The notes: generated by a model not told the origin, from the letters alone. A stretch of DNA of 42,173 bases from GCA-2862585 sp036340235 (GCA_036340235.1 JAYYZE010000038.1:1-42173); one strand, 5' to 3'. Shown: positions 25,643 to 35,262, counted from the stretch's first letter. Made by a program: numbers and translations.

Positions 25643-25650
25643 CAAATATA
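25643..25650 (-). promoter_or_regulatory. -7 promoter box of tRNA-Arg
   Basis: The minus strand reads TATATTTG, an exact TAnnTTTG match, ten bases before the mature tRNA 5' end. No TTTG at the right -33 spacing was found. Confidence 0.5.
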
Positions 25651-25679
25651 TATATCATATCAACAGAGTCAGTATATTT

Positions 25680-26309
25680 TCATCTCTTTTTGCTAATTTT
25701 TATTTTGTTCTCTTCTCCCCTTATCAGTCGTTCTATATTTCTCTGGTGGGTGGTAATAAGTACTACTGGAACGAAAATAGCAAAAATCATCATTGTTGGT
25801 AAAACCGTTTGAGAGAGAAAATATACTCCAAAAGGAAAAAATAAACCAGCGACAATGGAACCTAAAGAGACATATTTAGTAAAAAGAAGTGTTATTAAAA
25901 ATACCGCAATGGAAATAATGGCTGCCTGTGGAAAGACAGCAATCATGAAACCAAGTAAGGTAGCCACCCCTTTGCCACCTCTGAAACCAACATATACTGG
26001 AAACACATGACCAAGCACAGCTGCAATTCCTAGTGCTAATTGTATATTAATGTACATTTCTGTGTTTGGATGATAGTCGGTAAACCATACCAAACTAACT
26101 GCCAAAAATCCTTTTAAAACATCTAAGATTAGCACCGTAATACCAGCTTTTTTGCCTAACACTCTGAAAGTATTTGTTGCTCCAGCATTGCCACTACCGC
26201 GCTCCCTTATATCAATGCCTTTGAGTAAAAAGCCAGCTAAAATACTAAAAGATATAGACCCTAAAAGATAGGATACTAAAAGCATACATATGTTTAGAAA
26301 GGTTAACAT
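25680..26309 (-). CDS. plsY: Glycerol-3-phosphate acyltransferase PlsY
   Basis: A 209-residue inner-membrane enzyme that acylates glycerol-3-phosphate with acyl-phosphate, the first step of phospholipid synthesis. The three PlsY motifs are visible: YLLGSISFSILAG, RERGSGNAGATNTFRVLGKK (the GSGNxGATN signature) and VYVGFRGGKGVATLLGF. Five to six membrane helices are present. The start is ATG at 26309, with ATG at 26285 (MLLVSYLLGS) as an alternative. It lies 28 bases downstream of the giant exported protein gene and probably ends the operon that began at 35242. A basic C-terminal tail (EENKIKISKKR) is typical of the family. Confidence 0.93.
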   Translation of the reverse strand: MLTFLNICMLLVSYLLGSISFSILAGFLLKGIDIRERGSGNAGATNTFRVLGKKAGITVLILDVLKGFLAVSLVWFTDYHPNTEMYINIQLALGIAAVLGHVFPVYVGFRGGKGVATLLGFMIAVFPQAAIISIAVFLITLLFTKYVSLGSIVAGLFFPFGVYFLSQTVLPTMMIFAIFVPVVLITTHQRNIERLIRGEENKIKISKKR

Positions 26310-26337
26310 TAGCCAGCGAATTTACAAATGATATTTG

Positions 26338-29300
26338 CTATCTAAAAAAGCGTTTTTTAAAATTATCAACATCTACCTCTGAAGAAAGATCAAACTGATA
26401 AGGTGTTTGTCCTTTTGATGTTGGTAATTTTCTCTTTGACTCCTTGATTTCAAGAATTTCAAGATTGTATTCTTCCAATGATGAACGTGTCAATAAGACG
26501 TCGTTTGAGTAATTAAAATAAAACCACTCACCAATATCTGTTTCCAAATATATATTGAAAAAGTCACCAGCATTGTCATTATTGAACTCTATTGTTCCAG
26601 CATATAGTTTGTTAATTTGATAGTTGTTTATATTTCCTAAACCAAGCATTTTTTTTGAAATCAAAGCAGATATTTCTGCATCCCATTCTAATGAAACTTC
26701 ATAGAAATATAACGACCTATCTAGTTGTTTGGGAAGTTTTTCAAACATACCATACATATCATACTCCATTGTTAAATCTTCATTATTCAATATTCTATTA
26801 AAGTTAGCTAGGTAGTAATTTTCACTTAACTCTAACTCATCGGCCATTGGATCGTTGTACAATTCATTACCCATAAATTCCATTGATTTTTGACTCATAA
26901 AGAAATCTAAAGACAACATGCATTTTGCATTAAATGTTTGGTCGGTGGCTTTGTAAGTATAATTACCTGTCGAAAAAGATTCTACCTTGCCAAGATCAAG
27001 TCCAAGATTGAAATATCCTTCACCTTTCATCACACAGCCACTGTTAGTCATGGAAAAGCGACTTGTAGTATTGGAATCTAGCAGCTGTTCGACTATATAT
27101 TTTGATTGTGAGGAATTATAGGATAGATATCCTTTAATGGGCATCATTACCACATCATCGGGGCTTTCTAACTTTGATAAAAAGGCGGGGTATATTCTGT
27201 CGTCTGACATGATAGGTCCAACAAATAGTGTATTACCGCTTTCATCGATTAAGCTATCGCCAATTGGTAATTTTATTTCGTTCATTCCCACATAATCATT
27301 AAACTGAACCCAGGTTTCATCAATCAAATAACATTCATGGTTTACTTTAAATGCCCCTTCGTAAAGGAATTCTTTTTTTGAACCTTCCATTTTTACACTT
27401 CCCTTGTATGAAAATTGTGGGTTAAATTTAAAATTTCGTTCTGGACTTATATCGCCGACACCTATTGTTTGTTGGCTATCGTCAATATATAGAGTATCAA
27501 ACATAACTACTTGTTTATCAAGTCCTCGCCCGACAAAATTTATTGAAGCAAAACCTGTGTAGCTATTCTTACCAAAAATACTGATATCAGCGTCATATAG
27601 TTCATGAATATTTTGTGCATTTACAACTGATAGTGATGATTTATAAAAACGATTCATTTTGGCGTTTTTCTCTACCCTTACCGATTTGTTAGCAGGAAAA
27701 ATTACAGCATCGGCTACTTCAATTTGGTCAACCTCCTCTGCTTTTATAATATAGTCTTGTAAACTATATGTAGCTTTTTTAGAATAAAAAGACAATGAAT
27801 CTTGTTCGGGATGAATAGAGACAAATTTGGAACCCAATCCACCTTCAGAAGCACCCAACTCTATAAAGGTTTCGTCCATATACCACTTAAGCTCGTCTAT
27901 GTAGCATAGGTATTTGTTTTCTGGAAGCAAAACAAAGGAATTAGAACCATTGGAGTTAAATGTACCATGTCGCTTAAGGAAGTCAATCTCTGTTTTAAGA
28001 TTTACAGATTCAAATGCAATGGCTTTGAAATCATCAGACGTACGTAAAACAAAATCGGCCGTATCAGCATTGAAAACAGTATTATTAAAATTATAGTGAT
28101 TGGAGCTTAATGTAGCGTCTTCCAAATCAACTTTGCCAGATCCTGATAATCCGGATGGTCGTAAAAAAAGTGTTCCATCTAAACTAGCATTTGTATGGTA
28201 CATTGAGAAGTTTTGTGTCTGTTTACTAATACTAAGAATATCCTTGTAAGGCAACCAATGTTCATACACATGGGTTCCTTTGGCATCAGGCACGTCAATA
28301 GTTCCATCACCATTTTGGAGTACAAATGTCTCGGCTTGAGCGTTCATAGAGTCTGGAAAAAATACATAGTTTTTGGAACTAGATGAAGAACTTAGGTATT
28401 CAAAAATTCCGGCACCTGTTAAGCCAGATTTATTAAGTCGTAATTCATTTGATCCATGAAATTTACCCTTATCAACATACAAAGAATAACCTTCTTGTGG
28501 AATAGTGATTGCAAATCCAAGAGAGTTGTCCTTTTGTACTGTCAAGGTTTGTCTAAAACTAGGAAATATTTCAGATGAATAAAGATCACCATTAAGTTCA
28601 ATTGAATTTCTATTATAGGAGTCTAAAGAATCTATTTCAAAAGGATCTAAATCGAAATAGAAGCGATTTCTATCATATACACCAGCATATATTTCGTCTT
28701 GGTCGTAATATACTTTTGATCTCTCATAACTTCGAATAATGGGATATTCTGGATAGTCTTCTTTCCATATACCCGACTTGTTGATAGCAGTGTCTAGTAG
28801 TAATTCACCATTAGTAATTGTTACTTGATTGAAGAGTGGTTCAAGAACTAATTCGCCCTTTGCATTTCTTTGGTTATTTTGATTTGGAATCCATATTTCA
28901 GTTGTAGCATCTTTAAAATACAGCCTAAAACCATCGTAGTCAAAGTTTATTTGATCAGAATAAATTCTAAATCGACCATCGGAACCAGCTAATATTTTAC
29001 CGTTCATAGAAAAGTCTAATCCTTTTTTAATAGTTATTGTATTGTCGCCAGGCATAACGACAACATCCCTAACCTCACTAAGCTGTATAGCATTGATATC
29101 ATAAATTTCTAACTCCATACTGTTTAAATCCAATTTGGCATTGGTATTGTCTATTGGTTTGGAGGAATAAAATGAAATTACATCGTAATCTATTTTTTCT
29201 GATTTTGACATTATAAAACGCTCAACATTATCCTTTACAACCACAAAACCAAGGGATGAGTTATAGTTAAGAAATCCTAGTTTAGTAAGATTCATTAAAT

Positions 29301-30768
29301 AGCGAATATCTTGATCATCTGAATAAGGTGATAACTTTAAAAAATCTGAAATCAAAAAAGTGTTATCGATACCATATTTTTTATTAAAATCACTAATGAC
29401 TAACAATGGATGTTTGGCATCTATACCTAGCATACTATCAAATCGTTTCTCTTTAAAAAAATAAGACGATTTAAAAAAAGCAGGTTGGCTATTATTTCCA
29501 ACAATAGTACCAAAAGTCATAATGTCATGATCGATATTCCATTCCAATTTTTGAAATTGCATCTGTAAATTGTGATAGGTGTTAATGTAAGGCGCTGATG
29601 AAACACCATCCTCATCAGAAATAAGGTCCAATCGTTTATTTTCGAGGTCATATATCATGTTAATTCCAGAATGTGTAATTGAGTCGTTATCAAAACGTAT
29701 GTTTAGCGCAACATTGGAGCCAATAACACGATTCCCTGAAATGGTAATACGATCTGTAGCAAGACGAATAAATTCGTTTTCGTTTCTGTAAAAAATTAAG
29801 GTTGCCAAATGACCGTCACCACCATTGGAAGAAAAGCGGTTTCCATGAATAGAATACCCACCTTGTAAATCAACGTCCTCTATTAAATCTGAGAGAATGT
29901 AATCTTTTCTATACGAATCAAATTTTGGATAATTGATTCTTTTATCAGATTTGTTTCTATTTATCAATTTATCTTCAAAGCTTCCTAATACAGCTTCATC
30001 GCCAAATAAATCAGAATTGTAAAAACTAACAGAATCGGCTTTTATATTTGGTGATTTTAGTTTGATGCTATAATCTGACAAATCAGCGTACATCTCGGCA
30101 ATAGTGTAGCCAGCTTTTTTCCAATCCACCATGCCATCTAAGCCTTTCCATTGACTAGACATTGGATAAAAACTACCTGTAGTTTGATGTATTTTCATTG
30201 TATCATTTCTAGCAATACACATTAAGTCTAGGGGTTGAGAAAAGGTAAGTCGAGGCATGCTGTCCTGGATTTCAAATGTAAATGACATATGTGAGGTATA
30301 CCAACTCAAAGATCGATTTTTGTATAACACATTACCCTTGAATAAGTAATCAGTATATCTTAAAAATTTCATTAGGCGCGAAGTGGATTGGTTTTCCAGA
30401 AAAAAGTTGACAACAGAGGACCAGTTTCTAAATTGAGCATCAAAATTGGGACTATTTTTGAATGATAAAATAGCGTTAATGAGGGCCTCAAAATGGGTCA
30501 CTCTTTTTCGTGCTTTGAGCATAGTATTAGAAAACCCTACAATAGCTTCTTTCTGAAAAGTCGAAAATTGATTGTTTTTCCATTTTTTGGAAAGTAACTT
30601 CATTTGTTTTTTGACATTTTCTGAAGGCGATCCTGAAAGCATAAAGGTGCTTAGTTCATCAATGTATACTGTGTTGTCTTTAGAAAATTCTTTCAACCGT
30701 TTATTGGATTGACTAAAAGCATTCGATATTACCAATACGGATAATAATAAAAAGCTAATTTTTTTCAT
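26338..30768 (-). CDS. Giant exported protein of unknown function (1476 residues)
   Basis: I do not recognise a named family. The protein has a clear signal peptide (MKKISFLLLSVLVISNAFSQ) without a lipobox cysteine. A mainly helical, basic N-terminal region (20-150) is followed by about 1300 residues of beta-strand-rich sequence with many alternating hydrophobic/polar stretches and frequent Asp, Asn, Ser, Tyr and Phe. A module recurs: residues about 525-580 (ISFYSSKP, AIQLSEVRDVVVMPGDNTIT) and about 985-1040 (LSFYSKKA, VDQIEVADAVIFPANKSVRV). There is no T9SS domain, no membrane helix near the C-terminus and no enzyme motif; the end is DVDNFKKRFFR. A periplasmic or surface beta-solenoid or lipid-transport-like scaffold is a guess. 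It overlaps prmA by four bases and precedes plsY. Confidence 0.8.
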   Translation of the reverse strand: MKKISFLLLSVLVISNAFSQSNKRLKEFSKDNTVYIDELSTFMLSGSPSENVKKQMKLLSKKWKNNQFSTFQKEAIVGFSNTMLKARKRVTHFEALINAILSFKNSPNFDAQFRNWSSVVNFFLENQSTSRLMKFLRYTDYLFKGNVLYKNRSLSWYTSHMSFTFEIQDSMPRLTFSQPLDLMCIARNDTMKIHQTTGSFYPMSSQWKGLDGMVDWKKAGYTIAEMYADLSDYSIKLKSPNIKADSVSFYNSDLFGDEAVLGSFEDKLINRNKSDKRINYPKFDSYRKDYILSDLIEDVDLQGGYSIHGNRFSSNGGDGHLATLIFYRNENEFIRLATDRITISGNRVIGSNVALNIRFDNDSITHSGINMIYDLENKRLDLISDEDGVSSAPYINTYHNLQMQFQKLEWNIDHDIMTFGTIVGNNSQPAFFKSSYFFKEKRFDSMLGIDAKHPLLVISDFNKKYGIDNTFLISDFLKLSPYSDDQDIRYLMNLTKLGFLNYNSSLGFVVVKDNVERFIMSKSEKIDYDVISFYSSKPIDNTNAKLDLNSMELEIYDINAIQLSEVRDVVVMPGDNTITIKKGLDFSMNGKILAGSDGRFRIYSDQINFDYDGFRLYFKDATTEIWIPNQNNQRNAKGELVLEPLFNQVTITNGELLLDTAINKSGIWKEDYPEYPIIRSYERSKVYYDQDEIYAGVYDRNRFYFDLDPFEIDSLDSYNRNSIELNGDLYSSEIFPSFRQTLTVQKDNSLGFAITIPQEGYSLYVDKGKFHGSNELRLNKSGLTGAGIFEYLSSSSSSKNYVFFPDSMNAQAETFVLQNGDGTIDVPDAKGTHVYEHWLPYKDILSISKQTQNFSMYHTNASLDGTLFLRPSGLSGSGKVDLEDATLSSNHYNFNNTVFNADTADFVLRTSDDFKAIAFESVNLKTEIDFLKRHGTFNSNGSNSFVLLPENKYLCYIDELKWYMDETFIELGASEGGLGSKFVSIHPEQDSLSFYSKKATYSLQDYIIKAEEVDQIEVADAVIFPANKSVRVEKNAKMNRFYKSSLSVVNAQNIHELYDADISIFGKNSYTGFASINFVGRGLDKQVVMFDTLYIDDSQQTIGVGDISPERNFKFNPQFSYKGSVKMEGSKKEFLYEGAFKVNHECYLIDETWVQFNDYVGMNEIKLPIGDSLIDESGNTLFVGPIMSDDRIYPAFLSKLESPDDVVMMPIKGYLSYNSSQSKYIVEQLLDSNTTSRFSMTNSGCVMKGEGYFNLGLDLGKVESFSTGNYTYKATDQTFNAKCMLSLDFFMSQKSMEFMGNELYNDPMADELELSENYYLANFNRILNNEDLTMEYDMYGMFEKLPKQLDRSLYFYEVSLEWDAEISALISKKMLGLGNINNYQINKLYAGTIEFNNDNAGDFFNIYLETDIGEWFYFNYSNDVLLTRSSLEEYNLEILEIKESKRKLPTSKGQTPYQFDLSSEVDVDNFKKRFFR

Positions 30769-31595
30769 TGGATTCTTTTTTTAATAAAACGTGCTACTAC
30801 CCAATCATTCTGGTTAAAGTGCGACTCATAATATAATGAATGGGTATTAGCCTCATTTTTAATTTGTTCTAAATCAGATTCATAAAAACCACTTAGTAGT
30901 ATTATGCCATTTATTTCTAAATGAGTGGAATATTTTGAGAGGTCTTTAATTAATACATTGCGATTAATATTGGCTAAAATAACATTAAATATACCTTCGA
31001 TTTGCTCACTCCCACCCCTTTTGACTTGAATATGTTTGCAGCTATTTTGTTGGCAATTTTCTAGCGTATTTTGGTATGCCCATTCATCAATATCAATAGC
31101 AACTATGTCTTTTGAACCCATTTTTTCAGCAAGTATTGCTAAAACACCAGTTCCACAACCCATATCCAAAATTCTTTGATTCATTAAAATTATATCATTC
31201 AATGCCATAATCATGCCTGAAGTTGTGAAATGATGGCCTGTTCCGAAGGACATTTTTGGTGTTATAATAATTTCATACATTACATCTAAAGGCGCATGAA
31301 AATGAGCTCTTATTCCACAAAAACGTTTAATTATTACTGGTTCAAAACTAGACTCCCACTGGGCATTCCAATTTTTTTGCTTTATTTGTTGGATTTCAAA
31401 GTTAATAGAACAATCTAAAGAATCACAAATGGCTTTAATGGTGTCCTCGTTAAATTTATCTTCGCTAATGTAAGCATTCAAACCTAGGTCATTTTCTGTA
31501 AAACTCTCATAGTCTTCATCAGACAAGTAGGCAACAAGGATATCTGTCCAAGGTTGCAATGGTTGATAAAAAAATCGAACATTTACATAATTCAT
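30765..31595 (-). CDS. prmA: Ribosomal protein L11 methyltransferase PrmA
   Basis: A 276-residue SAM-dependent methyltransferase that trimethylates ribosomal protein L11. The N-terminal substrate domain (about 1-110) includes KQKNWNAQWESSFEPV. The class I fold follows, with MSFGTGHHFTTSGMI, motif I ILDMGCGTGVLAILAEKMG, IVAIDIDEWAYQNTLEN and the catalytic-region VILANINRNVL (Asn-Ile-Asn). It overlaps tpiA by one base (TAATG) and the giant gene by four bases, so translation is coupled along the run. Confidence 0.95.
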   Translation of the reverse strand: MNYVNVRFFYQPLQPWTDILVAYLSDEDYESFTENDLGLNAYISEDKFNEDTIKAICDSLDCSINFEIQQIKQKNWNAQWESSFEPVIIKRFCGIRAHFHAPLDVMYEIIITPKMSFGTGHHFTTSGMIMALNDIILMNQRILDMGCGTGVLAILAEKMGSKDIVAIDIDEWAYQNTLENCQQNSCKHIQVKRGGSEQIEGIFNVILANINRNVLIKDLSKYSTHLEINGIILLSGFYESDLEQIKNEANTHSLYYESHFNQNDWVVARFIKKRIQ

Positions 31596-32347
31596 TAGGC
31601 TGATTCTATGATGGTTATAAAATCATCAATATTCAAAGAAGCACCTCCTATCAATCCACCATCAACATCTAGCTTTGAGAATAATTCTTTAGCATTAGAC
31701 GGCTTGCAACTTCCACCGTATATGATTGGTAAATTTTGAGCTATATGTTGTCCATATTTTTCTGAAATTATGCATCGTATGAAGTGATGCATTTCTTGAG
31801 CTTGGTCTGAAGTGGCTGTTTTACCTGTCCCTATAGCCCATACTGGCTCATAAGCAATAATCAGTGAGCGTATTTGACTTTCTGAGAGGTGAAAAACACT
31901 TTCAGAAATTTGTTGTCTTACAATTTCAAAATGGGAATTTGCCATGCGCTGCTCCAGTTGTTCACCACAACAAAAAATAACGCTCATTGATTGATCTAAA
32001 CACCTGTTTATTTTATCAGCAATAGCCTCATTAGATTCGTTGTGATAACTTCGACGCTCTGAATGTCCCAGTATCACGTAACTTGCTCCAGCAGAGGATA
32101 ACATAGATGCTGATACTTCGCCAGTGTAAGCGCCACTTTCATGACGACTGCAGTCTTGTGCGCTTATGCTAAATTGGTCATTAGAGAGATTGCTAGCCAC
32201 ACATATGTGAGTGTAAGGTACACCTAGAACGATAATTATTTCTTTACTTTCGACGTCTAATTTTGATTTAAAATCATCTATAAATTGTTGAGTATCCTGA
32301 ATACTTTTGTTCATTTTCCAATTTCCAGCTACAATTTTAGTTCTCAT
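31595..32347 (-). CDS. tpiA: Triosephosphate isomerase
   Basis: A 250-residue glycolytic TIM-barrel enzyme that interconverts dihydroxyacetone phosphate and glyceraldehyde 3-phosphate. Catalytic residues are in place: Lys11 in GNWKMN, His95 in LGHSERR and Glu167 in AYEPVWAIGTGKTA (which starts loop 6). The phosphate-binding YGGS and GGASL motifs are near the end. It lies three bases after a peptide permease gene and one base into prmA. The tpiA-prmA order, with the DUF1599 and BT_3928-type genes upstream, is one I associate with Bacteroidota. Confidence 0.97.
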   Translation of the reverse strand: MRTKIVAGNWKMNKSIQDTQQFIDDFKSKLDVESKEIIIVLGVPYTHICVASNLSNDQFSISAQDCSRHESGAYTGEVSASMLSSAGASYVILGHSERRSYHNESNEAIADKINRCLDQSMSVIFCCGEQLEQRMANSHFEIVRQQISESVFHLSESQIRSLIIAYEPVWAIGTGKTATSDQAQEMHHFIRCIISEKYGQHIAQNLPIIYGGSCKPSNAKELFSKLDVDGGLIGGASLNIDDFITIIESA

Positions 32348-32350
32348 ATT

Positions 32351-33427
32351 TTAGTTGATATTAACTCTTGGGTCTAACAGTGTGTATGTGTAGTCAACAA
32401 GAAGATTTATTATTATAAAAATAATTGAAATAGTTAATACACTACCCATTACTACGGGTAAATCTAATTGATTAAGAGCATCAACTATTTCTTTACCTAA
32501 TCCGTTCCATGCAAAAATATATTCAACGAATACAGCACCAGCTAATAAACTAGCAAACCAGCCAGAAACAGTGGTAACTAGAGGATTCAATGAATTTTTT
32601 AAAACATGCTTAGTTAACACCTTTGGTACACTCAATCCTTTTGCATACGCTGTCCTTACATAATCTTTAGAAAGCGTTTCTAAATAAGAAGCTCTTGTAA
32701 GTTGAATAATAACAGCCAAAGGCCTAACTCCTAATGTAAATGCAGGCAAAATCAAGTTTTGTATGGAAAGATATTCACCTCTACCATAATCATCAACTGA
32801 GTACAAGCTTCCAGTCATGTTTAAACCACTAAAGTCATGCCATACATATCCAAAAAGCCAAGCCATAATAATAGCAGAAAAAAAGGAAGGGATAGACATC
32901 CCTAATACACCAAAGAACAAGGCAAGTTTATCAATCCAACTGTCCTTAAAAATAGCAGCTAATACACCTATGACAGTACCAAGTAAAATGGCAAACAATA
33001 TGGAAGAAAATGCTAATATTATGGTATTTGGAAGAGTTTCTGAAATAATTTTGGATACCGACTTGCCTGATTTTTTAAATGACGTTCTCAAATAAGGAAT
33101 CTTTAACACTACATCGTGGCTTTGTGATGAGAAAAGCAGCAGAAAGCGGTATTGTTTTGAATGTAAATTTGTAAACGATTCTTTTTCCTTTGAATGTAAG
33201 GACAAAAAAGATAAATCGTTGATGTATAAGAGGTACTGAATATGATATGGTTTATCAAAAGCAAACTTTTGATTAATGGCTTTCAATTGGATTTGATCAT
33301 CACGTTGACCTAACATCATTCGTGCAGGATCGCCAGGCAGTATTGTAAACAAAATAAATACTAATGTAACAACACCAAAAAGTATCAGCAATGAACTGTA
33401 AAACCGTTTTACAAAAAATCTAATCAA
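32351..33427 (-). CDS. Peptide ABC transporter permease, DppB/OppB-like (isolated gene)
   Basis: A 358-residue inner-membrane permease. The opening MIRFFVKRFYSSLLILFGVV and the ILPGDPARMMLG motif are typical of DppB. Residues about 30-130 form a periplasmic loop longer than in E. coli DppB. Six membrane helices in total are predicted, and the ATPase-contacting EAA loop is DYVRTAYAKGLSVPKVLTKH. The C-terminal DYTYTLLDPRVNIN is characteristic. It sits inside a housekeeping operon between the BT_3928-type gene and tpiA, with no DppC, binding protein or ATPase beside it. The lone binding protein at 9633-11210 could be its partner; this is inference. Confidence 0.88.
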   Translation of the reverse strand: MIRFFVKRFYSSLLILFGVVTLVFILFTILPGDPARMMLGQRDDQIQLKAINQKFAFDKPYHIQYLLYINDLSFLSLHSKEKESFTNLHSKQYRFLLLFSSQSHDVVLKIPYLRTSFKKSGKSVSKIISETLPNTIILAFSSILFAILLGTVIGVLAAIFKDSWIDKLALFFGVLGMSIPSFFSAIIMAWLFGYVWHDFSGLNMTGSLYSVDDYGRGEYLSIQNLILPAFTLGVRPLAVIIQLTRASYLETLSKDYVRTAYAKGLSVPKVLTKHVLKNSLNPLVTTVSGWFASLLAGAVFVEYIFAWNGLGKEIVDALNQLDLPVVMGSVLTISIIFIIINLLVDYTYTLLDPRVNIN

Positions 33428-34707
33428 TCTAACATATTTACTACATCACTCATGTTGGGCATATCATTATAATGCCACTTTGCTTTAATCGTTCCTTGGC
33501 TAATAAATATTAGACCTGGATTTGAGCGAATCATTGTTTTTAAAGTTGTTTCATCGGTAAAGTAAAAAGGATATGTCACCTTGTTGTTTGCTTTAAAATT
33601 GGTTATATCTTGATCACTCGAAGCGCTTAGGGCATAAAATGATATTCCGTTTTCTTGACATTGTTGATAAAACTCATTAATAACATTTTGTTGTTGAGGG
33701 TTGGTCTTCTCTATATTGTAACAAATTAGCAGAAATGTGTTTTTTTCTTGCAATATATAGTTGGTATAATCTATTCCGTTACTTGAAATAGAAAAATCCT
33801 TAATCGGTGGTTCATAGCCCTCTTGCAAAACAACGGATTGTTCGGTAGCTTCAACAAAATCATAATTTTCCCATTGATTTTGATAATCACTAGAGAGCAT
33901 TTCAGACTCCTCACCACTTTGTTTATCTTTTACAATATAAACCAATGCTTCTTCGGCGCATGGTAATTCTAACTCATCGCAAGTTTTCATACCCTCAGCA
34001 ATATTGTTACCGACAGCATAAGGTCTAAAATCGACGAATGGAAGATGTCTGTACGTATGGACAACGAATGCAAAACAAAAAAAGGTAACAATCCCGATCA
34101 ACATATTTTCTTTTTTGAGGGAAAATAAAGGAAGGATATGTTTGTCACCAGCTATAAGAAGGCCAATGAAAATCATTAAGATAATATCTTTTCCAAAAGA
34201 TTGCCATGGAGAAAATTTAATAGCATCGCCAAAACAACCGCAGTCTGTAACTTTATCAAAATAGGCGCTGTAAAAGGTAAGAAAAGTAAAAAAGATTATC
34301 ATACTCATTAAAGACCAATTAGTAAGTCTTGGCTTAGAGCCAATTAACACCATAACTCCAAGAACAATTTCCACAATACATATTCCAGCAGCCATCACAA
34401 AGGAAAGTGGCATGAGGAATTCTAAATTGAGAACATCAGCCGAAAAATACTCATCTAATTTATAAGAAAATCCAAGCGCATCATTGGCTTTTATCAGGCC
34501 AGAAATTATAAATAAGACCCCGACAAACAGACGTGTAAGCACAAAGCGTCTTTGTTGTTCACGAACAAAATTATATGGCATCAAAATAACTATTGGAAAA
34601 GCAAAAATCCCAAACAGTAAGCCCCCAAATGGTTGGTCTATTAAATATTTTAGATAGAAAGCAGAAATAAATGCCCAAGCTAGCCAATGAAATAGTTTTT
34701 TAATCAT
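33424..34707 (-). CDS. BT_3928-type membrane protein: DoxX/MauE-like plus thioredoxin-like domain
   Basis: A 427-residue protein. Membrane helices cover residues 1-225. The segment from RLFVGVLFIISGLIKANDAL to about 210 is DoxX/MauE-like, and KVTDCGCFGDAIKFSPWQSF is the conserved CGCFGD loop. The C-terminal 150 residues form a thioredoxin/TlpA-like domain (YILQEKNTFLLICYNIEKTN, ISFYALSASSDQDITNF), but the usual CxxC is missing (LICYNIEK). It therefore may bind rather than reduce disulfides. The family is widespread in Bacteroidota next to DUF1599 and tpiA. Its role may concern envelope redox or membrane maintenance; this is unproven. It overlaps the permease start by four bases. Confidence 0.82.
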   Translation of the reverse strand: MIKKLFHWLAWAFISAFYLKYLIDQPFGGLLFGIFAFPIVILMPYNFVREQQRRFVLTRLFVGVLFIISGLIKANDALGFSYKLDEYFSADVLNLEFLMPLSFVMAAGICIVEIVLGVMVLIGSKPRLTNWSLMSMIIFFTFLTFYSAYFDKVTDCGCFGDAIKFSPWQSFGKDIILMIFIGLLIAGDKHILPLFSLKKENMLIGIVTFFCFAFVVHTYRHLPFVDFRPYAVGNNIAEGMKTCDELELPCAEEALVYIVKDKQSGEESEMLSSDYQNQWENYDFVEATEQSVVLQEGYEPPIKDFSISSNGIDYTNYILQEKNTFLLICYNIEKTNPQQQNVINEFYQQCQENGISFYALSASSDQDITNFKANNKVTYPFYFTDETTLKTMIRSNPGLIFISQGTIKAKWHYNDMPNMSDVVNMLD

Positions 34708-34708
34708 C

Positions 34709-35242
34709 TTATTTTAATTTTATTAGTGCAAAAATAGAATAGTTAATCATGTCAAAATAATTAGCATCTACTCCCTCAGAAATAAGCGTTTTACCTTGAT
34801 TATCTTCAATTTGTTTAATTCTCAATAGCTTTTGTAAAATAAGGTCAGTCAGTGAACTCACTCTCATGTCACGCCAAGCTTCTCCGTAGTCATGATTTTT
34901 TGATGTCATAAGATCCATTGACTGCTGATAGTAAAAATCAAACATTTTTTTCACCTCTTCACTATTCAAATCAGGTTGTTCTGCCACACCTTTTTCTAAT
35001 TGGATTAATGCAATGATAGAATAATTGACAATACCAACAAATTCGTTTCGTATGTCTTCACCAACTTTTTGAACACCCTTCATCTGAATACTCCTAATTC
35101 GTTGAGCCTTAATAAAAATTTGATCAGTCAAGGAAGCCAATCTTAGAATACGCCAAGCGCTTCCATAATCCTTCATTTTTTTGATGAAAATATCCTTACA
35201 TTTGGCAAATGCCATATCGTACTCACGAATGGTTTGTTTCAT
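34709..35242 (-). CDS. DUF1599 protein with duplicated domain
   Basis: A 177-residue, mostly helical, cytosolic protein. It contains two copies of one unit: residues about 20-52 (KMKDYGSAWRILRLASLTDQ, IKAQRIRSIQ) and about 113-146 (KNHDYGEAWRDMRVSSLTDL, LQKLLRIKQIE). Each is followed by a N-Y-S-I-x-A-L-I helix (VNYSIIALIQLE and INYSIFALIKLK). DUF1599 is placed by others among nucleotide-modification-associated (Nmad-like) domains. The biochemical role is unknown. It is divergent from folP, with only 20 bases between the start codons, and is first in the minus-strand operon ending at plsY. Confidence 0.88.
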   Translation of the reverse strand: MKQTIREYDMAFAKCKDIFIKKMKDYGSAWRILRLASLTDQIFIKAQRIRSIQMKGVQKVGEDIRNEFVGIVNYSIIALIQLEKGVAEQPDLNSEEVKKMFDFYYQQSMDLMTSKNHDYGEAWRDMRVSSLTDLILQKLLRIKQIEDNQGKTLISEGVDANYFDMINYSIFALIKLK

Positions 35243-35262
35243 TTGATTAATATCAATTTTTG

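Noticed and set aside
25605..25802. Plus-strand frame overlapping tRNA-Arg and plsY
   Set aside because: It runs antisense through a clear tRNA and a well-supported gene.
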